DNA from: Anthopleura xanthogrammica
Taxonomy: Eukaryota > Cnidaria > Anthozoa > Actiniaria > Actiniidae
Length of the DNA stretch: 64,000 nucleotides
Direction of reading: 5' to 3'
Assembly: GCA_964019055.1 (NCBI GenBank)
Contig: OZ025214.1
Location: 9,871,101-9,935,100 of the forward strand
Positions within the stretch are counted from its first letter, which is position 1, and each line of letters begins with the position of its first letter. Both the position numbers and the translations under genes were made by a program. Positions 1 to 10,954 of the stretch are shown here, piece by piece. Under the pieces are notes generated by a model. It did not search any database and had not been told where the DNA came from. It saw nothing but the letters and a program-made list of their open reading frames with translations.

Positions 1-1023
1 ACGGTACGCTCGACGTGAATTCTTGGAGAACCTGCTGAAACCATATGGAAACTTTTAGCTATAGTGCCAACGTCTGCAAGATGTTTCCAAAGACAAGTCA
101 ATACTGTCTGAGCTGCGCGTATATGCGATATGCAATAGTATACCAACTACTAGGTGCTTTATACGATGGCAATACTTTTAAGAAATAAGAATAAGACAAA
201 TAAATTCTTTTAAATTACTAAAGGAGCAAGGACTTTCATTTTGAAGGAGTTTCCAGTTCTTTTATAAAGGGGAGTTTACTGGCAGTAGAGAGGTTCTAGA
301 TGATTAACTGCAAGTTTTAGGACAAGGTAGCAAAGAATTGTATTGATATGGTAGAAGTGAAAGCTGGAGCTAGTTGTTGGTATTGCTTTCACCCAGAAGT
401 ATGGCGGTATTGTGGGAAAGAAGTCGGGAAGGAAGCCAAAACAAACTTCAGAAAAGAGCCACATGGATTAACGAGGATATTTCTAGAAACGGAGATACGT
501 TACCAAGCTTAGTAAAATGCCGAATACAGAATCATTGCATTTCAGTGTATTATATACAATGAATTTGCAGCTGACTTTTCAGACATCAGAAATAACTACA
601 GGAAAGAATTAATCTGAAAAATGTGAAGTTTAAGAAAAAGTTCATCAAGAGTATTTACAATTTTCAGATACTCTGCGATTCCCTTAAAAACTAAATAGTG
701 GTTGTTGAGCTTTAGCTTTCTTATTTCAGTATTTGAATTCAGTACTATATTTCGACTAGTGAGTACTAGTCTTCATCAGGTAAAATGGATGATTTACATC
801 TGTGTATGCTGTACATATATGTAGCAAAAAAAGAAGAAAGGAGAAGAGGAAATGACGAAGTAGAAATGAGTAATATAGTGTGATAAAAATGTAACAAGTA
901 GATAATAAAATGTGATAAACCATCAATGACCGTAAAATGTGAGATGAATAGGATGTTTAATTTAGTAAGTTTTGTCGCCCTTATTAAGGCCGTTAGGTTC
1001 GAGGGTGTTGGCTTTAGTCATGA

Positions 1024-1463
1024 CACCTGCCCGATATCTAAGCAAATTGTAAATGGTATAATTTAAGAAGAAAATGAGTTTTGTTTTTTTTCCAGTTTCT
1101 TTGTTAGTTGTTTCCAGTTGAGTTGATCGCCTTCCCCGAAAGGAATTATGGGTTTTTCGAGCATTTTCTGAGTATACAATGTAGACTTTTCTTGTTGATT
1201 GAAATATAATTCCACCATGAGTTTGACTTGTGTTTACAAACTCGTATTTCATAAATTTTCTTGGCAGAATAATGGGAAATGCTTATCAAAATAAGATGTT
1301 GAGTCTTCAATTCTGATTGGTTGACCTTGAATTTGTTCTGAAAGTCAACTCAGCTGGTTGTAATGCCAATGCACATCACCTGCTCGATATCTAGGCTATT
1401 GTAAATGGTATAATTTAAGAAGGAAATGAGTTTTTTTGCAGTTTCTCGGTTCGTTGTTTTTAA
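1024..1463 (+). repeat. Pair of diverged ~88-bp direct repeats
   Basis: Bases 1024-1111 and 1377-1463 are similar in the same orientation. Both begin with CACCTGC, share ATTGTAAATGGTATAATTTA, continue through a T-rich stretch with a GTTTCT motif and end in GTTGTTT. The copies are about 350 bp apart and differ by several substitutions and small indels. No coding potential is seen. They may be two copies of a short dispersed repeat or an old local duplication. The rest of 1-1510 shows nothing I can identify. Confidence 0.6.
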
Positions 1464-1510
1464 TACCTATGTACATATCTATTCGCTTGGTTTCTCTATT
1501 TCGATCTTAT

Positions 1511-1984
1511 TTAAGGTGACTGACTACTTTAGCAAGGAATAATATACAAAATGTTCTTAGAAAGATATTTTACACAGAATTTAACACTGATTCCAAAAAT
1601 GAAAAGAAAAAGGGGGTGTCCCGAGCTCGTTTTCGAGATAATAAATTTTGAATTTGTTGAATTCGAATTTTTGTTAGCTCAATCAACCGAAAACCGTACT
1701 CAAACTACAACAACAAAAACACATGAAACGCTTTTATTATAAGTTCTAATAATTACGTTTTTCTCAAACTTTCTCAAAAGATTGATTTTTACCTTTCGTA
1801 TTAGGAAATTCAAAGAAAAATATAGAGTCCCGTGCAAAATTCGTGGTTTTTGCTCTGTTGAAGCTAAAAACGTGTATGGTTCCTCAATAAAATTTTGAAG
1901 GTTGTTATGCGGTTTTGAGCAATTTTTGTGCGCGCGCACATCGTGGGCTCAAATTGAACGTTCAAAAGTAGTCAGTCACCTTAA
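1511..1984. mobile_element. MITE-like element with TTAA-ended inverted repeats
   Basis: The left end TTAAGGTGACTGACTACTTT (1511-1530) is exactly the reverse complement of bases 1965-1984. The 474-bp interior has no credible gene. Perfect 20-bp terminal inverted repeats with TTAA at both outer edges fit a non-autonomous DNA transposon that duplicates TTAA, as piggyBac-type elements do. The superfamily is inferred from the TTAA alone. The element at 13359-13738 shares the first bases TTAAGGTG and is probably related. Confidence 0.75.
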
Positions 1985-3475
1985 GAAATTAGATGATCGA
2001 TTCGGTTCTTGCTGATAGATGAGCTTTAAATCCCACAAAAACAGAGGAGTTTATTCTTTATATTTTGTCAGACTTAAAAACTAAACTGAGTTCGTCAGAC
2101 ATAATACATGCAGGGCTCTAGTTTGACATTGCATCAAAAGGTATTTCGAAAAGTCTAAATAACCAGTCGGCAATAAAAGAAAGAAGGAAAGAAAAAAAGA
2201 AAGAAGGGGAAAAAGAACAGGGGAAAAGGAAAAAAAGAAGAATACAGCTGGTGTCAACCTTTTAAAATAGCGGTTAAAATAATCTACTTCAGAGGATGAG
2301 AGGCCGTATAGACTACAGACTCATGACAGAGAATTAATGAAGAACTCAGTCTCTAGCCTGTGATGTGCAGATGTGCAGAAGAATGGCTAGCAACCCATTT
2401 TTGAATTTAATATATTGCAATTAAAAGAAAAAAATAAAGGTAAAATTAAATGAAGAGTGTACGTGAGCTCAAGCTTTTTAGATTGTTTTTCTAACTTTTT
2501 AACTTCTAATAACTGTTGGCTGTTCCTCATCCGAATTTGAATGTTTTTTTTAAACCGAGCCTTCAGGGAGAAGAAGATGGTATGTCCCCTTCTTTCAACT
2601 AGAAATTTAATTTAATTTAAGTATTATCCAACTCATGCAGTTCAATTAAAAAAAAAATAAGGAAAGAAGAAGAAGAAGAAGAAAATGAAGAAGAACACAC
2701 CAAAATATTATTTCAAAGAATTTTTATTATTTACAAGAAAAGTTAAAAAATACCGTTTATTCCTAAACATTAGAACTCCCTTTCCACCCACGTTCAAACT
2801 GAATAATTTATTTTAGTTGTTCTAGGTGTTAGTTAGAATCTTTTTAAATATATAGTATTGAACATCAATAAATACACCATGAAAAAAAAAACACTTGTAC
2901 TCATAAATAATTGGTGTATGTTCGAAAAAAAATTTTCTTTTTCAAAAGAAAGATGGCTGCTCGAGTTCTTACTTTGACGACATTAAAGTGGCTGACTGTA
3001 CTTTGCAACGACGTTAATTCAAGTTGTGTAATTATTACCTTCAAAATTGAATTAAGAAACCAAGCATACACGTTTTGTACTTCAAATTTTTAGGTAGTTC
3101 TCGAAAATATCGTTAAGGTTTAAAGTAGATGTCCAGAGAAAATTACTTCCATGGTTTTTTTAGTTTTCCAGTTATGAATTATTTTCCACACAAGATGGTA
3201 ATATTCAAAATTCAGCCACCTTCAGTTACACAGTATAAAAACAGCAATTTAAAATATTCATTTTCATCACCGCGTAGACGGGTTGGACATACGCTACATG
3301 GTGCTGTTTGGCAGGAATATGCAATTATTGAGATATTTATAGAAAAGAATAGGAAGAATATCGTCTAGGATAGTTGTCAAGTTTAGATGTTAAAAACTGA
3401 GTGAAAGTAATATGTCATTTTATTTTCAGACCTGAAATGAAATCTTTGTTGATTTTGTGTCACTTCTTTCTTCCG
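1985..3475. other. AT-rich intergenic DNA, no gene seen
   Basis: The stretch holds homopurine and poly-A tracts, for example GAAAGAAAG around 2180-2240 and GAAGAAGAA near 2670-2690. Open frames are short, AT-rich and without recognisable motifs. I see no splice-bounded exon and no inverted-repeat ends. Confidence 0.5.
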
Positions 3476-3600
3476 CTTACTTACTTACTTCTTTCCTTCC
3501 TTCCTTTTTTTTCTTTCTTTCTTCCTTCCTTCCTTCCTTCCTTCCTTCCTTCCTTCCTTTCTTTCTTCCTTTCTTTCTTTCTTTCCGCTTTCTTTCTTGC
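3476..3600 (+). repeat. Polypyrimidine (TTCC/TTTC)n tract
   Basis: This is a run of about 120 bp made of TTAC, TTCC and TTTC tetramers on the plus strand, purine-only on the complement. It is a simple sequence repeat. The frame running through it encodes only Phe/Leu/Ser/Pro and is not a gene. Confidence 0.9.
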
Positions 3601-4780
3601 AGAGGAACGAAATAACAAAAGCATGGCGGCCATATTAGTTGACATAACAAACTGATGACAAGTTAGCAGCTACGAAAAGCAGCATTATGAAGAAAAAGAA
3701 TTGCAATTTCAGCTGCTCGTGACTATTTCTTAAAAGCGATTGTCTGTAACGGTCACCTACGCCATGAAGAATAGAAAAATCGAAAATTTTCAAAACTTGT
3801 CAAAAGAATGCCCTTACAGCCCTGATTACGAATATCTAAGTTTTTGATTCATCCGATCATTTTTGGGCGAGTTATCGAGTATTTTATGATTTGACTTCCG
3901 TCGACCCATTTTATCGGCTCGAGAAGGGCGATATTCAACCGCTCTATAAGACTACTAAACAAATATATAACTTAGTCTATACTGATTTTCTCAATAAAGA
4001 ATTATGTCTTCGACGTATTTCAAGCATTTTTATTAAGTATTTCGAAAACTGGAACTTTTTTCGGTATTTATGTGGTTTACCCTTCTTTCGACCAACTTTG
4101 CCGTGGTCGAAAATTCTCATAATTGAAAGCCAAAAAAACCCAGTTGGTAGATGGACTTGCCAGTTAATATTATACTTGGTAGATAGATTAGTCTTTCGGC
4201 TACAAATTCATGAAATAAAATTCTTGGGCACTTTAAAGCGAAAATTTTAAGAGCGTCGAATGTTTATACTACTTTCGCAAATATCGTGACTCTTTAACCG
4301 TACACGCCAACAACATGAAATCAACAAGTCGGCTTTCAAAAATTCGTAACTTCAAGTTTAGCAAATATTTTATTGCTTGGGATGAAAAATTAATTACAAT
4401 TTCTAATTCTAATGAATTTTTCAAAGTTTTAACGGGTTTCCGAAGCCAAAAACTTTATTTTTCTGTGCTAATTACAACACGATGAACTCATGTTCAGTCC
4501 AGTAATTAAAACAAATATACCGGCAACCATCAAAAGCTTTTAAAAATGATCTGAAACGAGTTATCAAAGCTTTAAGACTAATACCAGCTAGAAATATCTT
4601 ATAGCTCAGCGGTTGAAGAAGATTACATCGAATTATGAGCAAACTTCGCTCCCTGTCTCAGTTCTTGAGGTGTATCGCCAAGTCGGGTGATTATCTACTT
4701 TGATATAAACTGACTTTGACTTTACTGTAAATTACAAAGGGATACCGCCCAAGGGTTTTTTTTCCTGTGTGTAAAGAAAT
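3601..4780. other. Intergenic DNA, no gene seen
   Basis: A 119-codon open frame at 3891-4250 has no ATG start, is AT-rich and carries no motif I recognise. No splice context supports it. Nothing else is visible apart from short A/T runs. Confidence 0.45.
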
Positions 4781-4782
4781 AC

Positions 4783-5199
4783 CCCCCGGGGGGGGGGGAG
4801 GGGGGGGAGGGGACTCCGACTGTAAAGTATCGGGTATGCTCGTCGTATCTCTTAGGGGTAAAAATCAGCGATTTGGTATCTTTTAGGGTCTTAAATTTGG
4901 GGTTTATCAAATCAGTACTTTCTGGTATCTTTTCGTGAGGGTGTTGAAAAAGGAAATAGCCCATCGCATAATAACGCAATATGTATGCCTGCGTAAACTC
5001 AGATTATTACTCAAGGAAAAACATTTCAAAAGCCTTTATTTTTTAATAGTATTATTTTTGTGGTATCTCTTAGGGGTTAAAATTTACCAAGCCACGCCCT
5101 TTTGAAAAAACTTCCGGTATCTTTTAGGGGTACTTTTGGAAATTTCCGACGAGCATACCCGATACTTTACCCCCGGAGTCACCCCCCCCTCCCCCCGGG
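4783..5199. mobile_element. hAT-like MITE with poly-G/C ends and 8-bp target duplication
   Basis: The 417-bp element starts CCCCCGGGGG and ends CCCCCCGGG. It is flanked by the perfect 8-bp direct repeat AGAAATAC (4775-4782 and 5200-5207). Inside the ends, the sequence around TATCGGGTATGCTCGTCG (left) recurs inverted as CGACGAGCATACCCGATA (right), followed by further inverted matches built on CTTAGGGGTA. No transposase frame is present. An 8-bp duplication is characteristic of hAT transposons, so a non-autonomous hAT is inferred. The element at 33640-33932 has the same type of ends and duplication length. Confidence 0.85.
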
Positions 5200-5700
5200 A
5201 GAAATACATTGGTCTTCATTCAAGAACTTTAAACTATTTATACTTTCTGTGAGCAGGTACAGGGCTCTACAAATTCCTTAATTAGATTGATATATGGTGC
5301 TTTGCGACGAACTTGAATATGGTCGACCGCAAGATCAAAATGCTCACAGACAGAACGCAACACAGAGACACTAAAATGTGAAAGTTTCTTTGGCGTATAT
5401 AAACAACAAATATTTAAAGTATCGTAGACGATCGGTGGTTTAGTTGGACTTCTTTCAGGATACGTTCACGTGTCTTGTGGTAACTATCTGACTTCATAGT
5501 CTGCTGCCAACTCGTCCTTATCATCACCAACTTGGTCTGGAGTATTCATTATGCCCTTTCGCGCTTTTTTCGACGATCTGGAAAAATATGACTTAATCTG
5601 CTTACCTTGAAGAGGCGCTTTCCCTCCGAATCCTTGATTCGGGATATCCGTAAAGCGGATATCTTGTGCTTCTGCTACAGACTATACTATCAATCATGAA
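5200..5700. other. Intergenic DNA, no feature seen
   Basis: No open frame with recognisable content and no repeat structure was found between the MITE and the retroelement 3' region. Confidence 0.4.
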
Positions 5701-5704
5701 ATTG

Positions 5705-6665
5705 TTATCCGGATACTAGAATGTTATGGCATTCGAGAAATTGGACTGATTGATAGTAAGCAATTGCAATTTGCTTGTCTGAGTGCTCATAAATCTTAAC
5801 CACCCCCCCCCCCCCCACACACACACATACACTTTTTATTCTCTTCCACCGTCCCTGCATCATCATCATCAAAGTTTTTTTGGTGTTTACATCGTCACAG
5901 CCCCCAACTGTCAATCAGACAACAGTGAAAGCTCATAATCCTAATAAAATTGAACATACTCAATCAAAAGCTTCCCTAAAAAGGTGAGTCTTAAATAAAG
6001 ATTTAAATTTAATATCTTGAGATAAGGAATTCCATAAATAAGGAGCAGCATAATAAAATGCCCTATATCCATAAGAACGTAAATTATAGCTAGTCATGAC
6101 TAAATTATTTCTTGATGATGATCTTAGAGTACGTCTAGGTTTATAAATATCAATTAGATCGAATATATATTTTGGTGTCTGTTCATTAATAGCCTTGTAT
6201 GTTAAAAGTAGTATCTTATATTTAATTCTCTGTTCAACTGGTAACCAGTGTAAATTATACAAAATAGGTCTTATATGATCATATTTGCGAGTAAGGGTTA
6301 CTACGCGGGCAGCTGAATTCTGCACTTTCTGTAGACGTTCGATAATATAGTCTGGAAGCCCAAATAGAAGGGAATTACAGAAATCTAACCTAGAGGTAAT
6401 AAGAGCATGAACTAGAGTTTCTGCAGACTTGCGAGAGAGATATTTTCTTATTCTACTAATGTTCCTTAAATGGTATAAACATGTTTTGCAAATGTTTGCC
6501 ACATGCTGTTCCATATACAAAGTTGAATCCATTAGTACTCCAATGTTACGAGCTTCAGCTGATGTATGGATTACATCATAACATACTGACAGTGATTCCA
6601 GAGGTGGTTGAGGACGATGGCGCGCATTCAGTAGTAGTATAGGGGCTCTGAGAGCTCTAGGCCGC
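5705..6665 (-). pseudogene. Jockey/CR1-type non-LTR retrotransposon, RT C-terminal fragment
   Basis: Read on the minus strand, the frame ending at 5960 encodes the region behind the reverse transcriptase palm. It contains the block RLDFCNSLLFGLP, then LQKVQNSAARVV, LHWLPVEQRIKYKI and the C-terminal APYLWNSL block followed by FK-TLF. This order is typical of the C-terminal part of Jockey/CR1-superfamily ORF2. No YxDD catalytic box, endonuclease or ORF1 is present. About 250 bp downstream include a (GAT)n-like tract and look like the 3' UTR. A matching palm fragment lies upstream at 6912-7075, separated by an inserted element. The retained copy is dead. Confidence 0.85.
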
Positions 6666-6680
6666 AGGATGTGCGTAAAT

Positions 6681-6911
6681 AGAGAGCTAAGATTCCCTTC
6701 TTTTTCTCCCGCAAACGGCAAACGTGATCAAGTTTTCTTCGTTTTCCTATATTTCACTTTACGTTTTGCAAACTTTCTTAACAAAAAGAAATATTATTTT
6801 GTTTATCTACGACTTGGAAATTTGTTCGATTCCTTTTTACTAATTTTAAAGAACTTTTCACTGGTCAACTGACGTTTCACGTTTGCCGTAAACGGGATTC
6901 TTAAACTCTCT
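6681..6911. mobile_element. MITE inserted between the two RT fragments
   Basis: The left end AGAGAGCTAAGATTCCC is mirrored at the right end, whose reverse complement reads AGAGAGTTTAAGAATCCC. Both arms then contain GGCAAACGTGA, giving imperfect inverted arms of about 40 bp around a 231-bp element. It interrupts the Jockey/CR1-type pseudogene, so it landed after that element. No target duplication can be fixed with confidence and no transposase is encoded. Confidence 0.7.
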
Positions 6912-7075
6912 AATATCTTGATGACAAGTAGGAAGCAAACCATTTAAGATCGTTCTCACACACACCAGCTGAAGATAGTTTGTTCAGCAGAATTGTATGG
7001 TTAACTGTGTCAAAGGCTTTTGACAGATCCAAGAAGACAGCTCCACATAATTTTCCATTGTCCATATTATCTTAA
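6912..7075 (-). pseudogene. RT palm fragment of the same Jockey/CR1-type element
   Basis: The minus strand encodes the catalytic-Asp block [13 protein letters not shown] followed by [11 protein letters not shown] and WFASYLSSR. This is motif A and the following helices of a non-LTR reverse transcriptase. It has the same strand and order as the C-terminal fragment at 5960-6665. The segment that should join them, including the YxDD motif, is missing. The fragment is short and clearly inactive. Confidence 0.8.
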
Positions 7076-7302
7076 CGAAATACTAGTAAGGTATAAATAT
7101 GCTATGTATGTATAATTCGTTATAACTAATAAGCTGAGGAGTGCAAGGGAGGCCAAAAAAAAACCTTCACAAAAACTCTAGTATGAGAAAATATGAAGGA
7201 AATCTGGAGGGGGCCAAGGCACGATCATTACTGGTATACTTAATATAACGAAGTTTTGTGGATGGGCATCGCCATCCCGCGTGTTGATCTAAAAGGTCAC
7301 TA

Positions 7303-7680
7303 TTGGGATTAGAGACTGTTTCTGATTTGATGCTATGCGTGCCATACAACCTGGATTAGAGGCTGTTCCTGATTTGATGCTATGCGTGCCATACAACCTG
7401 GATTAGAGGCTGTTCCTGATTTGATGCTATGCGTGCCATACAACCTGGATTAGAGGCTGTTCCTGATTTGATGCTATGCGTGCCATACAACCTGGATTAG
7501 AGGCTGTTCCTGATTTGATGCTATGCGTGCCATACAACCTGGATTAGAGGCTGCTCCTGATTTGATGCTATGCGTGCCATACAACCTGGATTAGAGGCTG
7601 CTCCTGATTTGATGCTATGCGTGCCATACAACCTGGATTAGAGGCTGATCCTGATTTGATGCTATGCGTGCCATTCAATT
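7303..7680 (+). repeat. 47-bp minisatellite, eight copies
   Basis: Seven tandem copies of a 47-bp unit begin at 7350, 7397, 7444, 7491, 7538, 7585 and 7632, preceded by one diverged copy from about 7303. Each unit begins CCTGGATTAGAGGCTG and ends GCGTGCCATACAA. Copies differ mainly at one dinucleotide after GGCTG (TT, CT or AT), consistent with recent expansion. The array abuts the 3' end of a tyrosine-recombinase pseudogene. Confidence 0.95.
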
Positions 7681-7724
7681 TAACGTCTGCTACAAATGGT
7701 GAAATAAACTTACGAAATTCCTCT

Positions 7725-8460
7725 CTAATGGTTGTGTAACTGACTCCTTTGGATTCGTGAAAACGCTAGCTCCTTATGCTTAGGTTTGTTCATACGTCGA
7801 ATTAATGGACTGCTTGCACTAGAGTTAACAGGCAATTGCGCAAGTAATTTTTCTGTGATGTAAACAGGGCACATTGGTTTATTGGGACTTGCAATGAGGG
7901 ACGTGTGACCTTCTCGAAATTGGTCGTTCTTACGTTTAGGAATGAAAACTGACATATGGTCAATGAATATAGATATGTCCATTAATCTTAAGCTTAGAAT
8001 TTCATCGATACGGAAAAAGCCAGCGTAACCGACTAACAGAATAAATAGAAAACGAATGACTGCGAGAGATACGTTGCAACTATAAGCGTCTGTGATGCGC
8101 TCTTTGGGTTTTGTTGGTCTTGCCAGCATACGCTTAGCTTCCTCCATAGTACCCTTCACGAGTGGGTGATCAGTAGGACTGCTCTGCAAACCGGCTAATC
8201 TGTGAACCCATGCTATATATGCTGTGCAAGGCAGAATTCAACGCTGAAACTCCGGCTCCCTTCCCCATGGCAGAGTAGGCCAGCTCAGTTAGAAAGAGTG
8301 CAATGTGTAAAGGCTCTGCAGGGATCACGCCCACACCCGATTTCGAAGACGCCCAACATCTCCATTTTAACTAGCTGGATTGGTATTTGCGCACCGTTGA
8401 AGAAGCCTTGGTCTTGGTCTGTACTTGTTGATAGAACGAGGGGCGTGGGGACGAGCCGAC
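7725..8460 (-). pseudogene. Degenerate tyrosine recombinase (YR transposon remnant)
   Basis: The minus strand encodes parts of a phage-integrase-fold recombinase. An N-terminal segment at about 8200-8460 contains VRKYQSS, a stop, then LKW and GVGVIPAEPLHIALFLTELA, typical of the SAM-like core-binding domain. A frameshift near 8210-8225 leads into the 7725-8189 frame, with WVHRLAGLQ and GYAGFFRIDEILSLRLMDI, which holds the first catalytic Arg region. The downstream HxxR and nucleophilic Tyr blocks are missing because the frame stops at 7725. A Crypton- or DIRS-like YR element is inferred from the family, not demonstrated. Confidence 0.75.
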
Positions 8461-8652
8461 TGTCGGATTCGTGGAAGAAAAGTAACCAGCTCCACATGCA
8501 ACCTACCGAAGCAAAATACAGCCTTTGCCTTTATCAATCTTATCGGATCTTCCTTGATCTACCAGAAACCAAAATATATAATCATGACTTTCGTTTTCTG
8601 TGTGTGTATGTCGGTAAAAAAATGATATAATCAGTTATTGGTTTGGTTTGAT

Positions 8653-8875
8653 GTATCTGAGCAACATAGCATGTGCTATGATATGATCAGATCTTGGGTA
8701 CACGTGGTGTATCTGACGAGATAACGGCTCTTGATAATTGGAAGAAGAATCGGGTATCTGAGCAACATGGCATGTGCTATGATATGATCAGATATATTGG
8801 ATTAGCGTGGACTATCTGACGAGATAACGGCTCTTGATAATTGGAAGGAGAATCGGGTATCTGAGCAACGTCTGT
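8653..8875 (+). repeat. ~102-bp tandem repeat, 2.2 copies
   Basis: Units start at 8653, 8754 and (partial) 8857 with GTATCTGAGCAAC. Each full unit carries ATGTGCTATGATATGATCAG, a spacer and GAGATAACGGCTCTTGATAA. A reverse-complement copy of about 95 bp lies at 22455-22547, so this is a dispersed family whose boundary is GTATCTGAGCAAC. No coding potential is seen. Confidence 0.85.
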
Positions 8876-9444
8876 TCTATAAGTAAAATTCTAAAAAATA
8901 TCCTCTCCTTCGGTTTGGAAAAACATGAAATCAAGTATACCCGAAAATAAGAAATATAACGGATCGCAGAGGTTTTCTTTTTTGCCCTATAGGACTTTTT
9001 AGTAAGGTGTTTTCCAATTTCAGACCACGTGTCAATCCCTAGAGTATCATTTCTTTGTAATATGGGTGCTTATCAGAAGACACATGAATATGGATACAGC
9101 TCAAACAAGCAATGATCTTATTCTCACTCTAAATGAATTACGGTAAAGAGATGTATATTTCTATCGTGGTCCATTCCACCCAAGGTAAGGAGAGGTATTG
9201 CTATTGCTTTTGATGTTATTAGTTCGTCAGGGTCTTCCAAAATCCATGCGAAGAATGTTTGTCGGATAGTATTTGAACTGAACTCTAAAGTATTGATTGC
9301 ATATATCACACATTATCTACCGCCAGATCTTGATATGTTAAGCTAATGAGTCAATAACCGTTGTTTCAGACCAATTGAGCTCATGCGTAATGTTTTTCCA
9401 CTTCTAAGCATCACTTCTTTTTTTAACGGTTGCTTTTCAGAAGA
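8876..9444. other. Intergenic DNA, no gene supported
   Basis: A 61-codon minus-strand frame at 9124-9309 has no ATG start and no motif I recognise. The sequence ATCAGAAGACACATGAATAT at about 9072 recurs in the same orientation just after the hairpin ends near 10700. These may be leftovers of the pre-insertion locus or of a duplication. Confidence 0.4.
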
Positions 9445-10699
9445 GGCAATGACTAAAACAAGGACTGGACTGGACTCAAGAAAACATGGACTCAGAAAAC
9501 ATGGACTCGTTCGAAAAATATTTATGTTTAGAATGGAGGGGGGTGGGGTGGGGAAACAAAACTTCAGTTACTAAAAATATAGGGGGTGGGGTGGGTAAAA
9601 ACAAAACTACAACATATCGTTCATCACCACAAACAAACGCGTGACACCGTAACTAGATTACTATAGATTATTAAACAGTGTTGTGCCATTCGCACGTATT
9701 ATATGTCTTTTTCTATGTGTTTTTCCTGTCTATATACTTTAATATGTACAGAACGTGGACCGGTGATCAGAGTACACGAAGAAGTTTCAAAAATGACTGT
9801 ACATCGCAAGAGTATGCTAATCATCAAACTGATGAAAGGGTTCTGTAATGTCATCGGAAAATGAAATGTACGAACGCGCGTATAATACAGTACCTTAGGT
9901 TGATTACAGTTTCTTGATTTTTTGGAAGGCATTTGGAGGGGAAGGGATTTACAGTCAACTTTCCATCTTGTGGCAAATTTACAAAAATGTTGTAAAACAA
10001 ATAGTTAGCTAACGCACAAGAAACTACGTTTCATCAGTTTGATGATAAGCATACTCTTGCGATAAACAGTCATTTTTGATACTTCTTAAATATGCACGCT
10101 TTGTACATATTTAAGTTTATAGACAGGAAAAACACATAGAAAATAGAAAAACACATAGAAAAAGACATATAATACGTGCGAATGGCACAACACTGTTTTT
10201 AAGTAATATATACAATATGAGTGGCGGTGTTGTATCAGATATATATCTGATACAACACGGACACGAATATTGTATATTACTTATGAAACTACTAGGTGTA
10301 TACATTCATGTTCTACTAAAATTTTAAAGATGAAAATTGAATTTGGCTGAGAAAATTGGAGTTAAAGTTTATGCAAATCAGGACGATTTTGTATCAGATA
10401 TACAACCTCCTCCACGGACAATGATTTCTATTGTGTTTTCCTCATTAATTATTCATGAGTTTTATAAATAATGTATAGTAATCGATCGAGTTACGGTGTC
10501 ACGCGTTCTTTTGTGGTGATGAACAATATGTGGTAGTTTTGTTTTTACCCACCCCACCCCCTAAATGTTTTAGTAACTGAAGTTTTGTTTCCCTACCCCA
10601 CCCCCCTCCATTCTAAAAATAAATATTTTTCGGAAGAGTCCATGTTATCTGAGTCCATGTTTTCTTGAGTCCAGTCCAGTCTATGTTTTAGTCATTGCC
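9445..10699. mobile_element. Large imperfect hairpin element with ~390-bp arms
   Basis: Bases 9445-9837 are largely the reverse complement of 10029-10699. Both arms contain AATGACTAAAAC, GACTGGACTGGACTC, a GGGGGGTGGGGT-type G-run, AACAAAACTTCAGTTACTAA, CAGTGTTGTGCCATTCGCAC and CATCAAACTGATGAAA in mirrored order. The right arm is longer because of extra sequence at about 10200-10470. The loop is about 190 bp. There is no transposase. It may be a fold-back transposon or an inverted duplication; the superfamily is unknown. Confidence 0.8.
10201..10282. repeat. 82-bp near-perfect palindrome
   Basis: AAGTAATATATACAATAT at the left end is mirrored by AATATTGTATATTACTT at the right end, and TGTTGTATCAGATAT pairs with ATATCTGATACAACA in the centre. 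It sits in the part of the hairpin's right arm that has no counterpart in the left arm, so it may be a separate insertion. Confidence 0.85.
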
Positions 10700-10954
10700 A
10701 TCAGAAGACACATGAATATGGATACAACTTAAAAAGAGATCTTAATCTCAAGAGAACACGTTGTCTGAAATGGGAAACCATTAAGCCAAGCTAAATTGGA
10801 CTGATTTGTGATTGATTGTCTGATGAATATATAAATTGTTAATTAAATGAAAGCCATAAATTTGTATACCAACTGGCCTTCTTTTCATTTTCCCTTGGAG
10901 TTCTAACAAGAAGGTTCCAGTACGTTGTGTGATATTGTTTCAGATTCTTTCAAC

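Noticed and set aside
3891..4250. 119-codon plus-strand frame
   Set aside because: No ATG start, AT-rich, no motif, and no splice or homology support.
7303..7680. CRISPR array
   Set aside because: The 47-bp units are strictly head-to-tail with no unique spacers, and the genome is eukaryotic.
9124..9309. 61-codon minus-strand frame
   Set aside because: Non-ATG start, no recognised motif, and in a repeat-rich interval; too weak to call an exon.
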